Shown here one piece after another: positions 9,258-18,158 of a stretch of DNA of 64,000 nt. The DNA is taken from positions 96,909 through 160,908 of the forward strand of contig JAOTTP010000001.1 of NCBI GenBank assembly GCA_029864405.1, written 5' to 3'. The DNA comes from Nitrospirota bacterium (GTDB lineage: Bacteria > Nitrospirota > Nitrospiria > Nitrospirales > UBA8639). The translations under genes and the position numbers were made by a program. The notes under the pieces were generated by a model. That model did no database searches, was not told the DNA's origin, and saw nothing but the letters and a program-made list of their open reading frames with translations. The stretch's first letter is position 1. Each line of letters starts with the position of its first letter.

Positions 9258-10597
9258 ACGGTCTTTCCCTTTCTCTCAAGAAGACGCCGGCCCTGTTGTG
9301 CCAACGCTTCAAGGCCTTGGCAACTGTCTGTGATCCCCACCCCCTCCTCACGAGTTTGCCGGAGATAGGCATCGATCGGCCCTTTCATGTGGATCGCCGC
9401 ATCAAGTCGAGGATTCGTCCCTAATTTATACGCCCCTAAATTGATCAGGTCTTCCGCATTGCGATATTCCGCCATCATCTGCACCAGGAACCGTGCAGCA
9501 TCCTGATGGGCGGTCGAGGCAATATCCGACATCACCCGACTCACGCTTTGCAGGACATCGATCGCGGGAAAGTGTCCTTGCATCGCCAAGCGCCGGGACA
9601 ACACAATATGTCCGTCTAAAATGGACCGGATGGAATCGGCAATGGGATCATTTAAATCGTCACCGTCAACGAGCACCGTATACAGACCGGTAATGGATCC
9701 TGTGCCCATCGGCCCCACCCGCTCTAAGACTTGAGGAAAGAGCGTAAAGACAGAAGGCGGATACCCTTTGGTGGTCGGCGGTTCACCGGCAGCCAGCCCC
9801 ACCTCCCGTTGCGCATGAGCCAACCGGGTTAGGGAATCGACCAGGAGCAAGACCTGATTGCCCTGATCCCGAAAAAACTCGGCAATGGCTGTGGCCACAA
9901 ACGCCGCCCGGACCCGGACTAACGGAGATTGATCGGACGTGGCCACCACGACCACCGAACGACGGAGCCCTTCCCGCCCCAAATCCCGTTCCAAAAATTC
10001 CTTCACCTCCCGCCCTCGCTCACCCACCAGCGCGATCACATTCACATCCGCAGACGTGTGACGGCACATCGTTCCCATCAAGACACTTTTCCCGACTCCG
10101 CTTCCGGCAAAAATCCCGAGTTTTTGCCCGACCCCGCAGGTCAGCAGGGCATTGATGGCTCGTACGCCCAAATCCATTGGCGTGGTAATGCGCTCCCGGA
10201 GCATGGGCGCAGGAGCGGGCGCATAGAGGGCATAGCGGCGGCTACGGGACAGCGGCCCTTTTTCATCTAACGGGTGCCCAAGTCCATCCACGACTCGTCC
10301 CAACATTTGAGGCCCGACTAATAATCGTGGAGAGGTTTGATCGTAGCGAATGAGATTTCCGGCGGCGATGCCGCGCACAGCCCCGAACGGCATGACCACC
10401 ACACGTTGCTCCCGAAACCCGATGACTTCTCCCTCCATCATCGACTGCCCTCGTGTGCTGAAGATATGGCATCGCTGACCGACCGAGGCCCCCAAGCCGG
10501 TGCCTTCCAGGGTCAGCCCCACGGCTTTGACGACGCGCCCGGTAATCGTCACAGGAGCAATGTCGTCCAAACGCTGTTGAATCGTGGCGAGGCTCAT
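9254..10597 (-). CDS. fliI: Flagellum-specific ATP synthase FliI
   Basis: Walker A GIFAGSGVGKSVL, VALVGERGREVKEFLERDLG. Confidence 0.97.
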   Translation of the reverse strand: MSLATIQQRLDDIAPVTITGRVVKAVGLTLEGTGLGASVGQRCHIFSTRGQSMMEGEVIGFREQRVVVMPFGAVRGIAAGNLIRYDQTSPRLLVGPQMLGRVVDGLGHPLDEKGPLSRSRRYALYAPAPAPMLRERITTPMDLGVRAINALLTCGVGQKLGIFAGSGVGKSVLMGTMCRHTSADVNVIALVGERGREVKEFLERDLGREGLRRSVVVVATSDQSPLVRVRAAFVATAIAEFFRDQGNQVLLLVDSLTRLAHAQREVGLAAGEPPTTKGYPPSVFTLFPQVLERVGPMGTGSITGLYTVLVDGDDLNDPIADSIRSILDGHIVLSRRLAMQGHFPAIDVLQSVSRVMSDIASTAHQDAARFLVQMMAEYRNAEDLINLGAYKLGTNPRLDAAIHMKGPIDAYLRQTREEGVGITDSCQGLEALAQQGRRLLERKGKTV

Positions 10598-11199
10598 GAC
10601 CGGGGCGCTTCCAATCCGAATTCGCTGGCCACAAGTGCCAGTTGTTGAGTCAGCCTGGCATCGAACAGGAGGCCGGCCTGTTCAACCAGGCATCCACCCG
10701 GATCCACGTCATCATAGGCTTCCAGCACCAGATGATCGCCATCGGCCCACTCCGGTCGTAATGTGTGCTGAAGGGCCTCTAAGATCGTGAAGTCTTGCGG
10801 ATGGACTTTCAGCGTCACCAACGTTTTGTCGGGGAGCAGCCCAAGAACCTGCCGCACTTGTCGAACCACGAGTTCTTTATCGATCTCACATTCCCGTAAC
10901 AGGATTTTTTTGGTAATGGCCAAGGCGACCTCCACAATATCCCGTTCATGTTCTTCTAACGCGATCACCCGAGCCCGACCAATCTGATTGGCCAACCGAA
11001 GCGCTTTTTTGACTTCCTCCTCCACTTGGGCTTTGCACTGGGCACGCCCCTCGGCGATACCGGCCTGTCGTCCCCGCTCAAACGCGTCACGTTGGAGTTC
11101 CCTGCAATCATGCGGTTGGGCCTCCTCGGCGCGCTGCTTCGCGCTTTTGTGGACTAATTCCACCATCTGAAAACGTTTGACTGTGTCATCCTGTTCCAT
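10594..11199 (-). CDS. fliH: Flagellar assembly protein FliH
   Basis: FliH C-terminal domain (ALAITKKILLRECEIDKELVVRQVRQVLGLLP); start placed at MEQDDTVKRFQM because the longer track ORF overlaps fliG. Confidence 0.85.
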   Translation of the reverse strand: MEQDDTVKRFQMVELVHKSAKQRAEEAQPHDCRELQRDAFERGRQAGIAEGRAQCKAQVEEEVKKALRLANQIGRARVIALEEHERDIVEVALAITKKILLRECEIDKELVVRQVRQVLGLLPDKTLVTLKVHPQDFTILEALQHTLRPEWADGDHLVLEAYDDVDPGGCLVEQAGLLFDARLTQQLALVASEFGLEAPRS

Positions 11200-11212
11200 A
11201 AGCGGGCCCGCC

Positions 11213-12208
11213 TTAGACCATTTGCTCCTCACCCTTTCCTCCCAGAGATACACGCCCCTCACCAGCCAGGCGTTGAACGGTTTTGATAATGTTCTGCTGT
11301 GAGGCCTCCACATCACTGAGCTTGACCGGGCCTCGAGTCTCCATATCTTCCTTGAGGGATTCCGCCGCTCGACTGGACATATTCTTGAAGAATTTATCCC
11401 GGAGCGGACCATCGATCGGCTTCAGAGCCAGGAGCAATTCTTCCTTACTCACTTCACGCAGCACTTCCTGCATCCCGCGATCATCGACATTTTCCAGATC
11501 TTCGAACACAAACATCTTCCCACGGATTTCTTCGGCGATCTCCGGGTTTTTGGTTTCCAGAGCTGTCAGGATTTCCCCTTCCACATTTCGTTTCACGGAA
11601 TTCAAGATTTCGGCTACCAGACCAGTCCCGCCGATAGCCACCGCGTTCTTGGAAGACCCCAGACGCAATTCGTCCTGAAGGACACAATTCAATTCATCCA
11701 ACATATTCGGTGACACCTCTTCCGTCGTGGCTAACCGGTAGACAATGGCATCCCGTTTCGTCGCGGGGAGCAATGACAAGATCTGCGCGGCGTGATCGGA
11801 TTCTAAATTGGCGAGAATCAGCGCTCCCGTTTGCGGATGCTCAATGGCCAGGAGATTGGCAATCGACGCCGCATCGAGCGATTTCAAGGTTTCAAACCCT
11901 GCATTTTCAGACGTATTCAAGGAACTCAGAATTCGACGGGCTTTATCCTTGCCCAAAGCGGCATTGAGGATTTTTGAGAGATAGGTTTTCCCTTCCACGG
12001 AAAGACCTGCCGTCCCAGCCAATTCCCGGAATTCCTTTAACACCAGCCGATGTTCATCCTGTCCGACATTGACCAATGCCCCCAAATACGCGCCAATCTG
12101 CCGGATATCTTTTTGGTCGAGAACTTTCAACACTTCCACCGCGGCGGTTTCCCCGATGGCCAGCAACAATATAGCGGCCTTTTCATAGCCGGATAATTGA
12201 CTGTTCAC
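11213..12208 (-). CDS. fliG: Flagellar motor switch protein FliG
   Basis: LSGYEKAAILLLAIGETAAVEVLKVLDQKDIRQIGAYL and C-terminal motor-switch region. Confidence 0.97.
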   Translation of the reverse strand: MNSQLSGYEKAAILLLAIGETAAVEVLKVLDQKDIRQIGAYLGALVNVGQDEHRLVLKEFRELAGTAGLSVEGKTYLSKILNAALGKDKARRILSSLNTSENAGFETLKSLDAASIANLLAIEHPQTGALILANLESDHAAQILSLLPATKRDAIVYRLATTEEVSPNMLDELNCVLQDELRLGSSKNAVAIGGTGLVAEILNSVKRNVEGEILTALETKNPEIAEEIRGKMFVFEDLENVDDRGMQEVLREVSKEELLLALKPIDGPLRDKFFKNMSSRAAESLKEDMETRGPVKLSDVEASQQNIIKTVQRLAGEGRVSLGGKGEEQMV

Positions 12209-12211
12209 GGA

Positions 12212-13795
12212 TTAGGCCTTTTCTCCTTGCTCTTCTTTAATCCAGGTTCGAATGACTTGGGCAGCGGAAGCCGGGTTATCTGCCGCGAGCTTAATGGCTT
12301 GCTCCTGCGGGGTTTCTGAAATTTCCGCTTCATACTGGGTCACCGTGGCTGGCAATCCTTTCTGTGGCAGGACTACACCTCCCGCTGTAGCCTTGGTGAG
12401 ATTCAGCGCGATCGGTCGAACGACAAACCACAACACCATGACCCCCAGGAGGAAAAAGAGTATCGGTTTGAGGAATCCACCCCAGGAGGCCAGGAACGAC
12501 TGCACACCTGCGGTCAGACTCTCCTCACCCTCAAGGATGGTGGGAGATTCAAATGGCACATTGATGACTTCGATTTGATCCCCACGTTCTTCGGAGAATC
12601 CGACAGCCTTTTTCACAATTTGCACCAGATTCTGAATTTCCTGTTCAGGCCGTGGCACGTATTTCTTTTCGGCCGTATCCTCAGCCGCTTTCCCCTCAGC
12701 GCCTTGAGCCGCTTCATAGGTCCCATCCACTAAGACCGCCACGCTTAACCGTTTAATGGCACCGGTCGGTTCAATGATTTTGCTCACTTTACGATTCACT
12801 TCATAATTCAACGTTTCATTTTTTCGTTTAGCTTCTTTGGGCCGCCCTCCACCTGATGCCTGTAAATCATTGGGCACATTTGTTCGTACTCCCGGCACAC
12901 CCTGGGTCGAACCGGCTTCCACCACCTTTTCTTGACTCCGGTTTTCGCTTCGCACCACCTGGCTATTGGGATCAAAGCTTTCTTCGGTGATTTCGACTTG
13001 CCGAAACTCCAACGGCGCGGTGACCCGAATGACCGACTTGTCCCTCCCCAGGACTTGATCCAACATCGTCTGCACCCGTTGCTCCAGATCCCGCTCCACC
13101 CGGCGTTGGGTTTCAATTTGAGAAGCCGTCAGTTGGGCGTCACTATCCGCAGAGTTTTGACTGAGCACCTGACCATGATTGTCTACCACCGTCACCTGGT
13201 TGGGCTCTAATCCTTCAACGCTACTGGCCACCAAATGCACGATCCCCTGGACCTGTGTACCTCCAAGAGGTGCCCCGCGTTTGAGAGTCAGAACGACGGC
13301 GGCTTGAGCCGGTTTTTGTTCGGTCGCAAACAGCCGCTTCTCGGGCATGACCAAGTGCACGCGTACCCGCTCGACTTGAGATAATTGCCCGATGGTCCGA
13401 GCCAACTCCCCTTGAAGCGCTCGGCGATAATTCATTTGCTGAGTAAAAGGCGTGACACCCAACCCCGTTCGATCGAATATTTCAAATCCCACTCCAGCCG
13501 ATTCAGGAAGTCCTAAAGAGGCCAACTGTAGTCGCAACTCATGCACCCGTTCGGCCGGTACTTTAATCGTATTCCCGCCTTCACCGACTTCATAGACAGC
13601 GCCCTGTTTGCCAAGCTCTTGGATAATCGCTCGCGTATCGTCGGGGTTGAGCTGAGAGAACAAGACCACCAATTCCGGGGCCTTACCGACCAGCATCAAC
13701 ATGGGAATGGTCGCCAGGGCTAACGCCAAGACGACGACCACGCCAATCCGCTGCGTTAACGTTAAGGCTTGAAAATTACCGAGAAGACTGTCCAT
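12212..13795 (-). CDS. fliF: Flagellar M-ring protein FliF
   Basis: Full-length FliF with YscJ-like domain and C-terminal TM. Confidence 0.97.
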   Translation of the reverse strand: MDSLLGNFQALTLTQRIGVVVVLALALATIPMLMLVGKAPELVVLFSQLNPDDTRAIIQELGKQGAVYEVGEGGNTIKVPAERVHELRLQLASLGLPESAGVGFEIFDRTGLGVTPFTQQMNYRRALQGELARTIGQLSQVERVRVHLVMPEKRLFATEQKPAQAAVVLTLKRGAPLGGTQVQGIVHLVASSVEGLEPNQVTVVDNHGQVLSQNSADSDAQLTASQIETQRRVERDLEQRVQTMLDQVLGRDKSVIRVTAPLEFRQVEITEESFDPNSQVVRSENRSQEKVVEAGSTQGVPGVRTNVPNDLQASGGGRPKEAKRKNETLNYEVNRKVSKIIEPTGAIKRLSVAVLVDGTYEAAQGAEGKAAEDTAEKKYVPRPEQEIQNLVQIVKKAVGFSEERGDQIEVINVPFESPTILEGEESLTAGVQSFLASWGGFLKPILFFLLGVMVLWFVVRPIALNLTKATAGGVVLPQKGLPATVTQYEAEISETPQEQAIKLAADNPASAAQVIRTWIKEEQGEKA

Positions 13796-13943
13796 AGGTT
13801 TAACGGGTTTCGGTTAACTCTCACGATTGAGGAAATGTGGCCATCATTCTTACGCCCTTGAACCGTACCCGATATAGCCAGTCCGGGCTGTCCCTCATTC
13901 GGTCATCCGACATGTTTGGTACCATCCTCATCTCAACCATTTC

Positions 13944-14246
13944 TTAGACTTGCATCCGCATAATTTCCTGATACGCATCAATCACCTTATTTCGCACTTG
14001 CATCAAGAGTTTGAACGATAAACCGGCTTTTTCACCGGCAATGACCGCTTGATGAATATTGACGTTTTCTCCATGGGCGACGGCTTCCTCTAAACGCCCG
14101 GCTTCATGCTGCATGGTATTGACGGACTCCACCGCCTTTTTCAAAAGATCGCCAAATCCCTTGTCCTGACTGGCTGGTCCTTTGAGCGGTGTGATGCCAA
14201 ACGGCTCCGAAACGCCCTCAATACTTTTTATCGGGAGATATTCCAT
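13944..14246 (-). CDS. fliE: Flagellar hook-basal body complex protein FliE
   Basis: FGDLLKKAVESVNTMQHEAGRL...AGLSFKLLMQVRNKVIDAYQEIMRMQV. Confidence 0.93.
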   Translation of the reverse strand: MEYLPIKSIEGVSEPFGITPLKGPASQDKGFGDLLKKAVESVNTMQHEAGRLEEAVAHGENVNIHQAVIAGEKAGLSFKLLMQVRNKVIDAYQEIMRMQV

Positions 14247-14280
14247 ATCGCATTCCTCCTTTCTTCACGATTGAATGGCC

Positions 14281-14724
14281 CTAGCGACCCATCTCTAATG
14301 CACGAAGTGTCATGGTCTTTCCGGTTTCCATCACCGCTAAATTTGCCTCGTAGGCGCGAGTCGCCGACATGAGATTGACCATTTCTTCGATGGGATTCAC
14401 ATTGGGAAGATGCAAATACCCTTGTTCATCCGCATCGGGGTGACTGGGATCGTATACGGTCCTTAACGGCCGATCGTCTTGAATCACATCTGTCACCCGG
14501 ACGCCGGATGGCTCGGACGGATCGCCAAAGGCACTGGCAAACACATTGGAAAACTGCTGCCCAGGCGCTGAGGCTTGAAACACGACATCACGTCTGATGT
14601 ACGGTCCCCCTTCCGGCGTCCTGGTGGATTCCGCATTGGCCAGATTGCTGGCAATGATATTTAGCCGCTGCCGTTGTGCATCCAAGGCAGACCCCACGAC
14701 GGCAAACACGCGATCAACATTCAT
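14281..14724 (-). CDS. flgC: Flagellar basal-body rod protein FlgC
   Basis: FlgC motifs ALDAQRQRLNIIASNLANAESTRTPEGGPYIRRDVVF, MVNLMSATRAYEANLAVMETGKTM. Confidence 0.95.
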   Translation of the reverse strand: MNVDRVFAVVGSALDAQRQRLNIIASNLANAESTRTPEGGPYIRRDVVFQASAPGQQFSNVFASAFGDPSEPSGVRVTDVIQDDRPLRTVYDPSHPDADEQGYLHLPNVNPIEEMVNLMSATRAYEANLAVMETGKTMTLRALEMGR

Positions 14725-14852
14725 CTCAGCCTCCTTCTTCCGACACCCATTTCACATTCCCCCTTCCCGCTCATCTTCACCAACTTTCCGCTTCACTCGC
14801 TCCCTCTGCTTTCCTGGGATCAGCGTAATGGCGGCCGTCAGCTCAATGTCGT

Positions 14853-15269
14853 TCACCTACCGCCACTACCTCCATCAATTGCAGCATTCCACCCATCGAA
14901 GCGACCCTTTAAGAATTGACTGACCGCCATATACATCAAGGTATTTTCGGCCATCAGAGTCATTTCTTTTTCCAAATTGACCGTATTCTCATCTAACCCT
15001 GCCCCGGCCTCCTGTTTGATGGTGTGCTGAAATACCCGAGAATCCTCTGAACCGGTACGCACATGCTTCGGATTGGTGACAACCGGCTCCAATGGTCCAT
15101 CCCCTCGAAGCACGGCATTGAACGTTTCTTGAAAGGGCAGGACCCTGGACTTGTAGCCCGGCGTTTCTTCGTTGGCCATGTTGGAGGCAATCGTTTCATG
15201 AATGCCGCTCCGGACATCCAGTGACCGCTCAAAGAGTCGCGTACCTTCATCCCAAGGGGAAATCATCAT
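14853..15269 (-). CDS. flgB: Flagellar basal-body rod protein FlgB
   Basis: IHETIASNMANEETPGYKSRVLPFQETF, TVNLEKEMTLMAENTLMYMA. Confidence 0.93.
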   Translation of the reverse strand: MMISPWDEGTRLFERSLDVRSGIHETIASNMANEETPGYKSRVLPFQETFNAVLRGDGPLEPVVTNPKHVRTGSEDSRVFQHTIKQEAGAGLDENTVNLEKEMTLMAENTLMYMAVSQFLKGRFDGWNAAIDGGSGGR

Positions 15270-15364
15270 GGCGTTCTCTCCTCTCTGGTTCCCATGTTCT
15301 CATGTGTCTTCACCTATATCCCTGCTTCCCTGGACACGAAATCCCTGACGTCGTCACTCAAGCC

Positions 15365-15380
15365 AGCAACACCAATGCCA
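15365..15380 (-). promoter_or_regulatory. Candidate sigma-54 promoter upstream of flgB
   Basis: Reverse strand TGGCATTGGTGTTGCT with correct GG-N10-GC spacing, ~96 nt upstream of flgB. Confidence 0.6.
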
Positions 15381-15597
15381 GAAATCACCAGTAAGGAGTG
15401 AACCGTAAGGAGAAAAAAGAGATCCTCACGCTTCCCCCCCTCACGTCTTCCCCCTTACGCCTCATCCCTCACGCCTTACGTCTTGTCCGGCCTTAGGGAA
15501 ACTTTTGCCCGCACCGGCATATTTTTCCGCCCTATTCCTGCCATTCCTCACAACAGGCAGAAGCGAGGCATTCAGATGTTCTCCCGATTGCATCCTC

Positions 15598-16986
15598 TTA
15601 GATACTCAGCGAAAGCCCGCCGTTTAACTGTCGATATTCCCGCAATTTATTCCGTAAGGTACGAATACTGATTCCCAAGGTCCTGGCCGCATGTGTCCGA
15701 TTGCCATCATGGCGCTCCAGGGTTCTCAAAATAAGTTCCCGTTCCATTTCCCAGATAGTCCCACTTGGCGCACTGGTATGATTGGCCGTCAACACGGGTT
15801 CCTCAAACTGAAAATGCTCCATCAGTAAAGGCCCGTTGCCGGCTAACAACACGCCCCGTTCAATCACATTTTCCAGTTCCCGCACGTTTCCTCGCCACGG
15901 CCGGCGCTTTAAGTGCAACATGGCCTCTTCAGAAATCTCGCACGGCGTGCGCTGGTTTCGCCGCAATGACCGATTGGCAAAATATTCGGCCAACAATTGA
16001 ACGTCCTCCGGACGATCACGCAACGGGGGGATGGTAAACGGCATGACACTCAGCCGGTAATACACATCCTCACGAAACCGCCCAGCCTGAACTTCCTGCG
16101 CCAGATTCCGATTCGTGGTGGCAATCACCCGCACATCCACCTGCACCGGCTGCCGGGAGCCAAGACGATCCACTTCACGTTCTTGAAGAACCCTGAGTAA
16201 TTTGGCTTGTAATCCCAAACTCATTTCCCCGATTTCATCCAACAACAAGGTCCCTTGGTGGGCCAACTCAAACTTGCCACATCGTCTCGCGAGCGCACCG
16301 GTAAAGGCCCCTTTCTCATAGCCAAACAATTCACTTTCTAAGAGTCCTTCCGGCAGGGCGGCGCAATTGATGGCCACAAAGGGTTGAGAAGCCCTGGGAC
16401 TATGACGATGGACATGCCGGGCCAGGACTTCTTTTCCCGTCCCGCTTTCGCCTTGAATCAAAATGGTCGCCGGGCTGCCCGCCACCATCTCCAGCATGCT
16501 GATGGTGTGCAGCACTTTCGGATCTCTGGTCAGGAATCCTTCACGCGGCTCTTCACGTCGGCGCTTTTCCTGTTCCCTCATCACATCCAGTCCTGAGACG
16601 GGCTGCTCATCTTTGAGCTGGTCAATTAATTTTTCAAGACGATCAAGGGGAAATGGCTTTTGAAGAAAATCGGTTGCCCCATATTTGAGCGCCTCGACGG
16701 CTGCATCCACTCCACCATAGGCCGTCATGACGACCACCGGCATATGGTAGCCCTGGCTTCGTACTTCTCGTAAAAATTCCATTCCGCCTTTGCCCGGCAA
16801 ATTCAGATCAGTCAACACCAGCCAAGGGGCCTCGCGTTCCATCCGCTCTAACCCCTCATAGCCATCCCTGGCCACCGTGACGGCATACCCATGCTGACTC
16901 AACGCGTGAGTCAGGGCCGATTGCAACTGCTCATCATCTTCAACGACCAGGATCCCCCGGCCCGCTCCACCCTCGGTGTCTATCAT
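15598..16986 (-). CDS. Sigma-54-dependent response regulator (FlrC/FleR-like)
   Basis: REC domain, AAA+ GESGTGKEV and GAFTGA motifs, Fis-type HTH. Confidence 0.92.
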   Translation of the reverse strand: MIDTEGGAGRGILVVEDDEQLQSALTHALSQHGYAVTVARDGYEGLERMEREAPWLVLTDLNLPGKGGMEFLREVRSQGYHMPVVVMTAYGGVDAAVEALKYGATDFLQKPFPLDRLEKLIDQLKDEQPVSGLDVMREQEKRRREEPREGFLTRDPKVLHTISMLEMVAGSPATILIQGESGTGKEVLARHVHRHSPRASQPFVAINCAALPEGLLESELFGYEKGAFTGALARRCGKFELAHQGTLLLDEIGEMSLGLQAKLLRVLQEREVDRLGSRQPVQVDVRVIATTNRNLAQEVQAGRFREDVYYRLSVMPFTIPPLRDRPEDVQLLAEYFANRSLRRNQRTPCEISEEAMLHLKRRPWRGNVRELENVIERGVLLAGNGPLLMEHFQFEEPVLTANHTSAPSGTIWEMERELILRTLERHDGNRTHAARTLGISIRTLRNKLREYRQLNGGLSLSI

Positions 16987-16997
16987 GCCAATCTCCT

Positions 16998-18158
16998 TTA
17001 CTGGGGAAGAAATAATTTGACGGTCGTTCCCCTGTCTGTATGACTTTCCATCTCAATCATGCCTTGATGCACGTAAACAATGTCTTTCACAATCGGGAGC
17101 CCAAGGCCGGTCCCTCCTTGACGCTTTGAATAAAATGGCTGAAATACCCTGGTGAGTTCTTCCTCGGACATCCCGCACCCTTCGTCTCGAATACTCAGTG
17201 CCACGCCATTGACTCCGGCAGAGACAGCCTCTCCGGTGCCCGGTGAAGAAGTCCGTCGGCACTGAATCTCAATATGACCATCGGGCGGAGAGGCCTGAAT
17301 CGCATTCAAGAGCAGATTCAGCAGTGCCTGCTTTAATAACTGCTCATGACCCAAGATCTCGAGAAGCGAAGATTCCCGTTGCCGATGGATGGTCAGCCGT
17401 TTTGTTCTGAGGGGATACGTGGCCAAGAGCTCCACATCATCCAACAGTCTCGAGAGGTCCACGCACTGCCGTTGTCCCTGGAGTGGCGTGCTCGACGTTA
17501 AAAGGTTTGAGACCAGCCCATCCAGTGAACGAATAGCCTGAAGTAATTGATCCGCCAGCTCCCGGCGTTCCATGCTGGACTGCTGGTCACGCCCCAAAAG
17601 TGTGGCAAACCATTCGATACTCGCCAGTGGATTGCGAATATCATGCGCAAGCCGCCCAACCTGCTCTCCTATGGCCGCTAAGCGTTGAACGTGCTCCGTC
17701 TTCCCGCTGTGCACATCCCCTTCGTATTTGAGGTATCGAACCGTGAGACTGGAGGGTTGGTCCGAACCACCTAACGGGCAATCCCAACAGGACACCCGGC
17801 CTCCTTTCCACCTCCAGTCGGTAAAGGGAACCGGAGGCCACCCCAGACATGTCCAGAGATCCTGTACCTGCCAGGCCGCCTTCTTCCAATCGACTCCTTC
17901 CATCAGCACGTGAGCCTCGTGATTGGCTGTCACAATCCGGCCTTTGCGGCTATAGAGCAAGGCGGGCAACGGAAGGCTTTTCACCAGACGATGGAGGTGA
18001 TGATGCAGTCGTTGCGTTTCCGCATATTTGGCCTCAAGCGCCAGACTGAGGGTTTCACTGGAGATCGTCGGTTCCGTGATGGGGTCGAGCGTCGGCCAGG
18101 ACGTTTCCCCGTTTCTCTTGGAACTGAGAGCGATCATCGGTTTAGGATTTAATCGGCG
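16998..18158 (-). CDS. Sensor histidine kinase (FlrB/FleS-like)
   Basis: RLAHDIRNPLASIEWFATLL H-box and HATPase DEGCGMSEEELTRVFQPFYSKRQGGTGLGLPIVKDI; start uncertain. Confidence 0.88.
   Translation of the reverse strand, partial: RRLNPKPMIALSSKRNGETSWPTLDPITEPTISSETLSLALEAKYAETQRLHHHLHRLVKSLPLPALLYSRKGRIVTANHEAHVLMEGVDWKKAAWQVQDLWTCLGWPPVPFTDWRWKGGRVSCWDCPLGGSDQPSSLTVRYLKYEGDVHSGKTEHVQRLAAIGEQVGRLAHDIRNPLASIEWFATLLGRDQQSSMERRELADQLLQAIRSLDGLVSNLLTSSTPLQGQRQCVDLSRLLDDVELLATYPLRTKRLTIHRQRESSLLEILGHEQLLKQALLNLLLNAIQASPPDGHIEIQCRRTSSPGTGEAVSAGVNGVALSIRDEGCGMSEEELTRVFQPFYSKRQGGTGLGLPIVKDIVYVHQGMIEMESHTDRGTTVKLFLPQ

Noticed and set aside
11200-11412. N-terminal extension of fliH
   Set aside because: Overlaps fliG coding region; MEQDDTVKRFQM at 11199 is a better start
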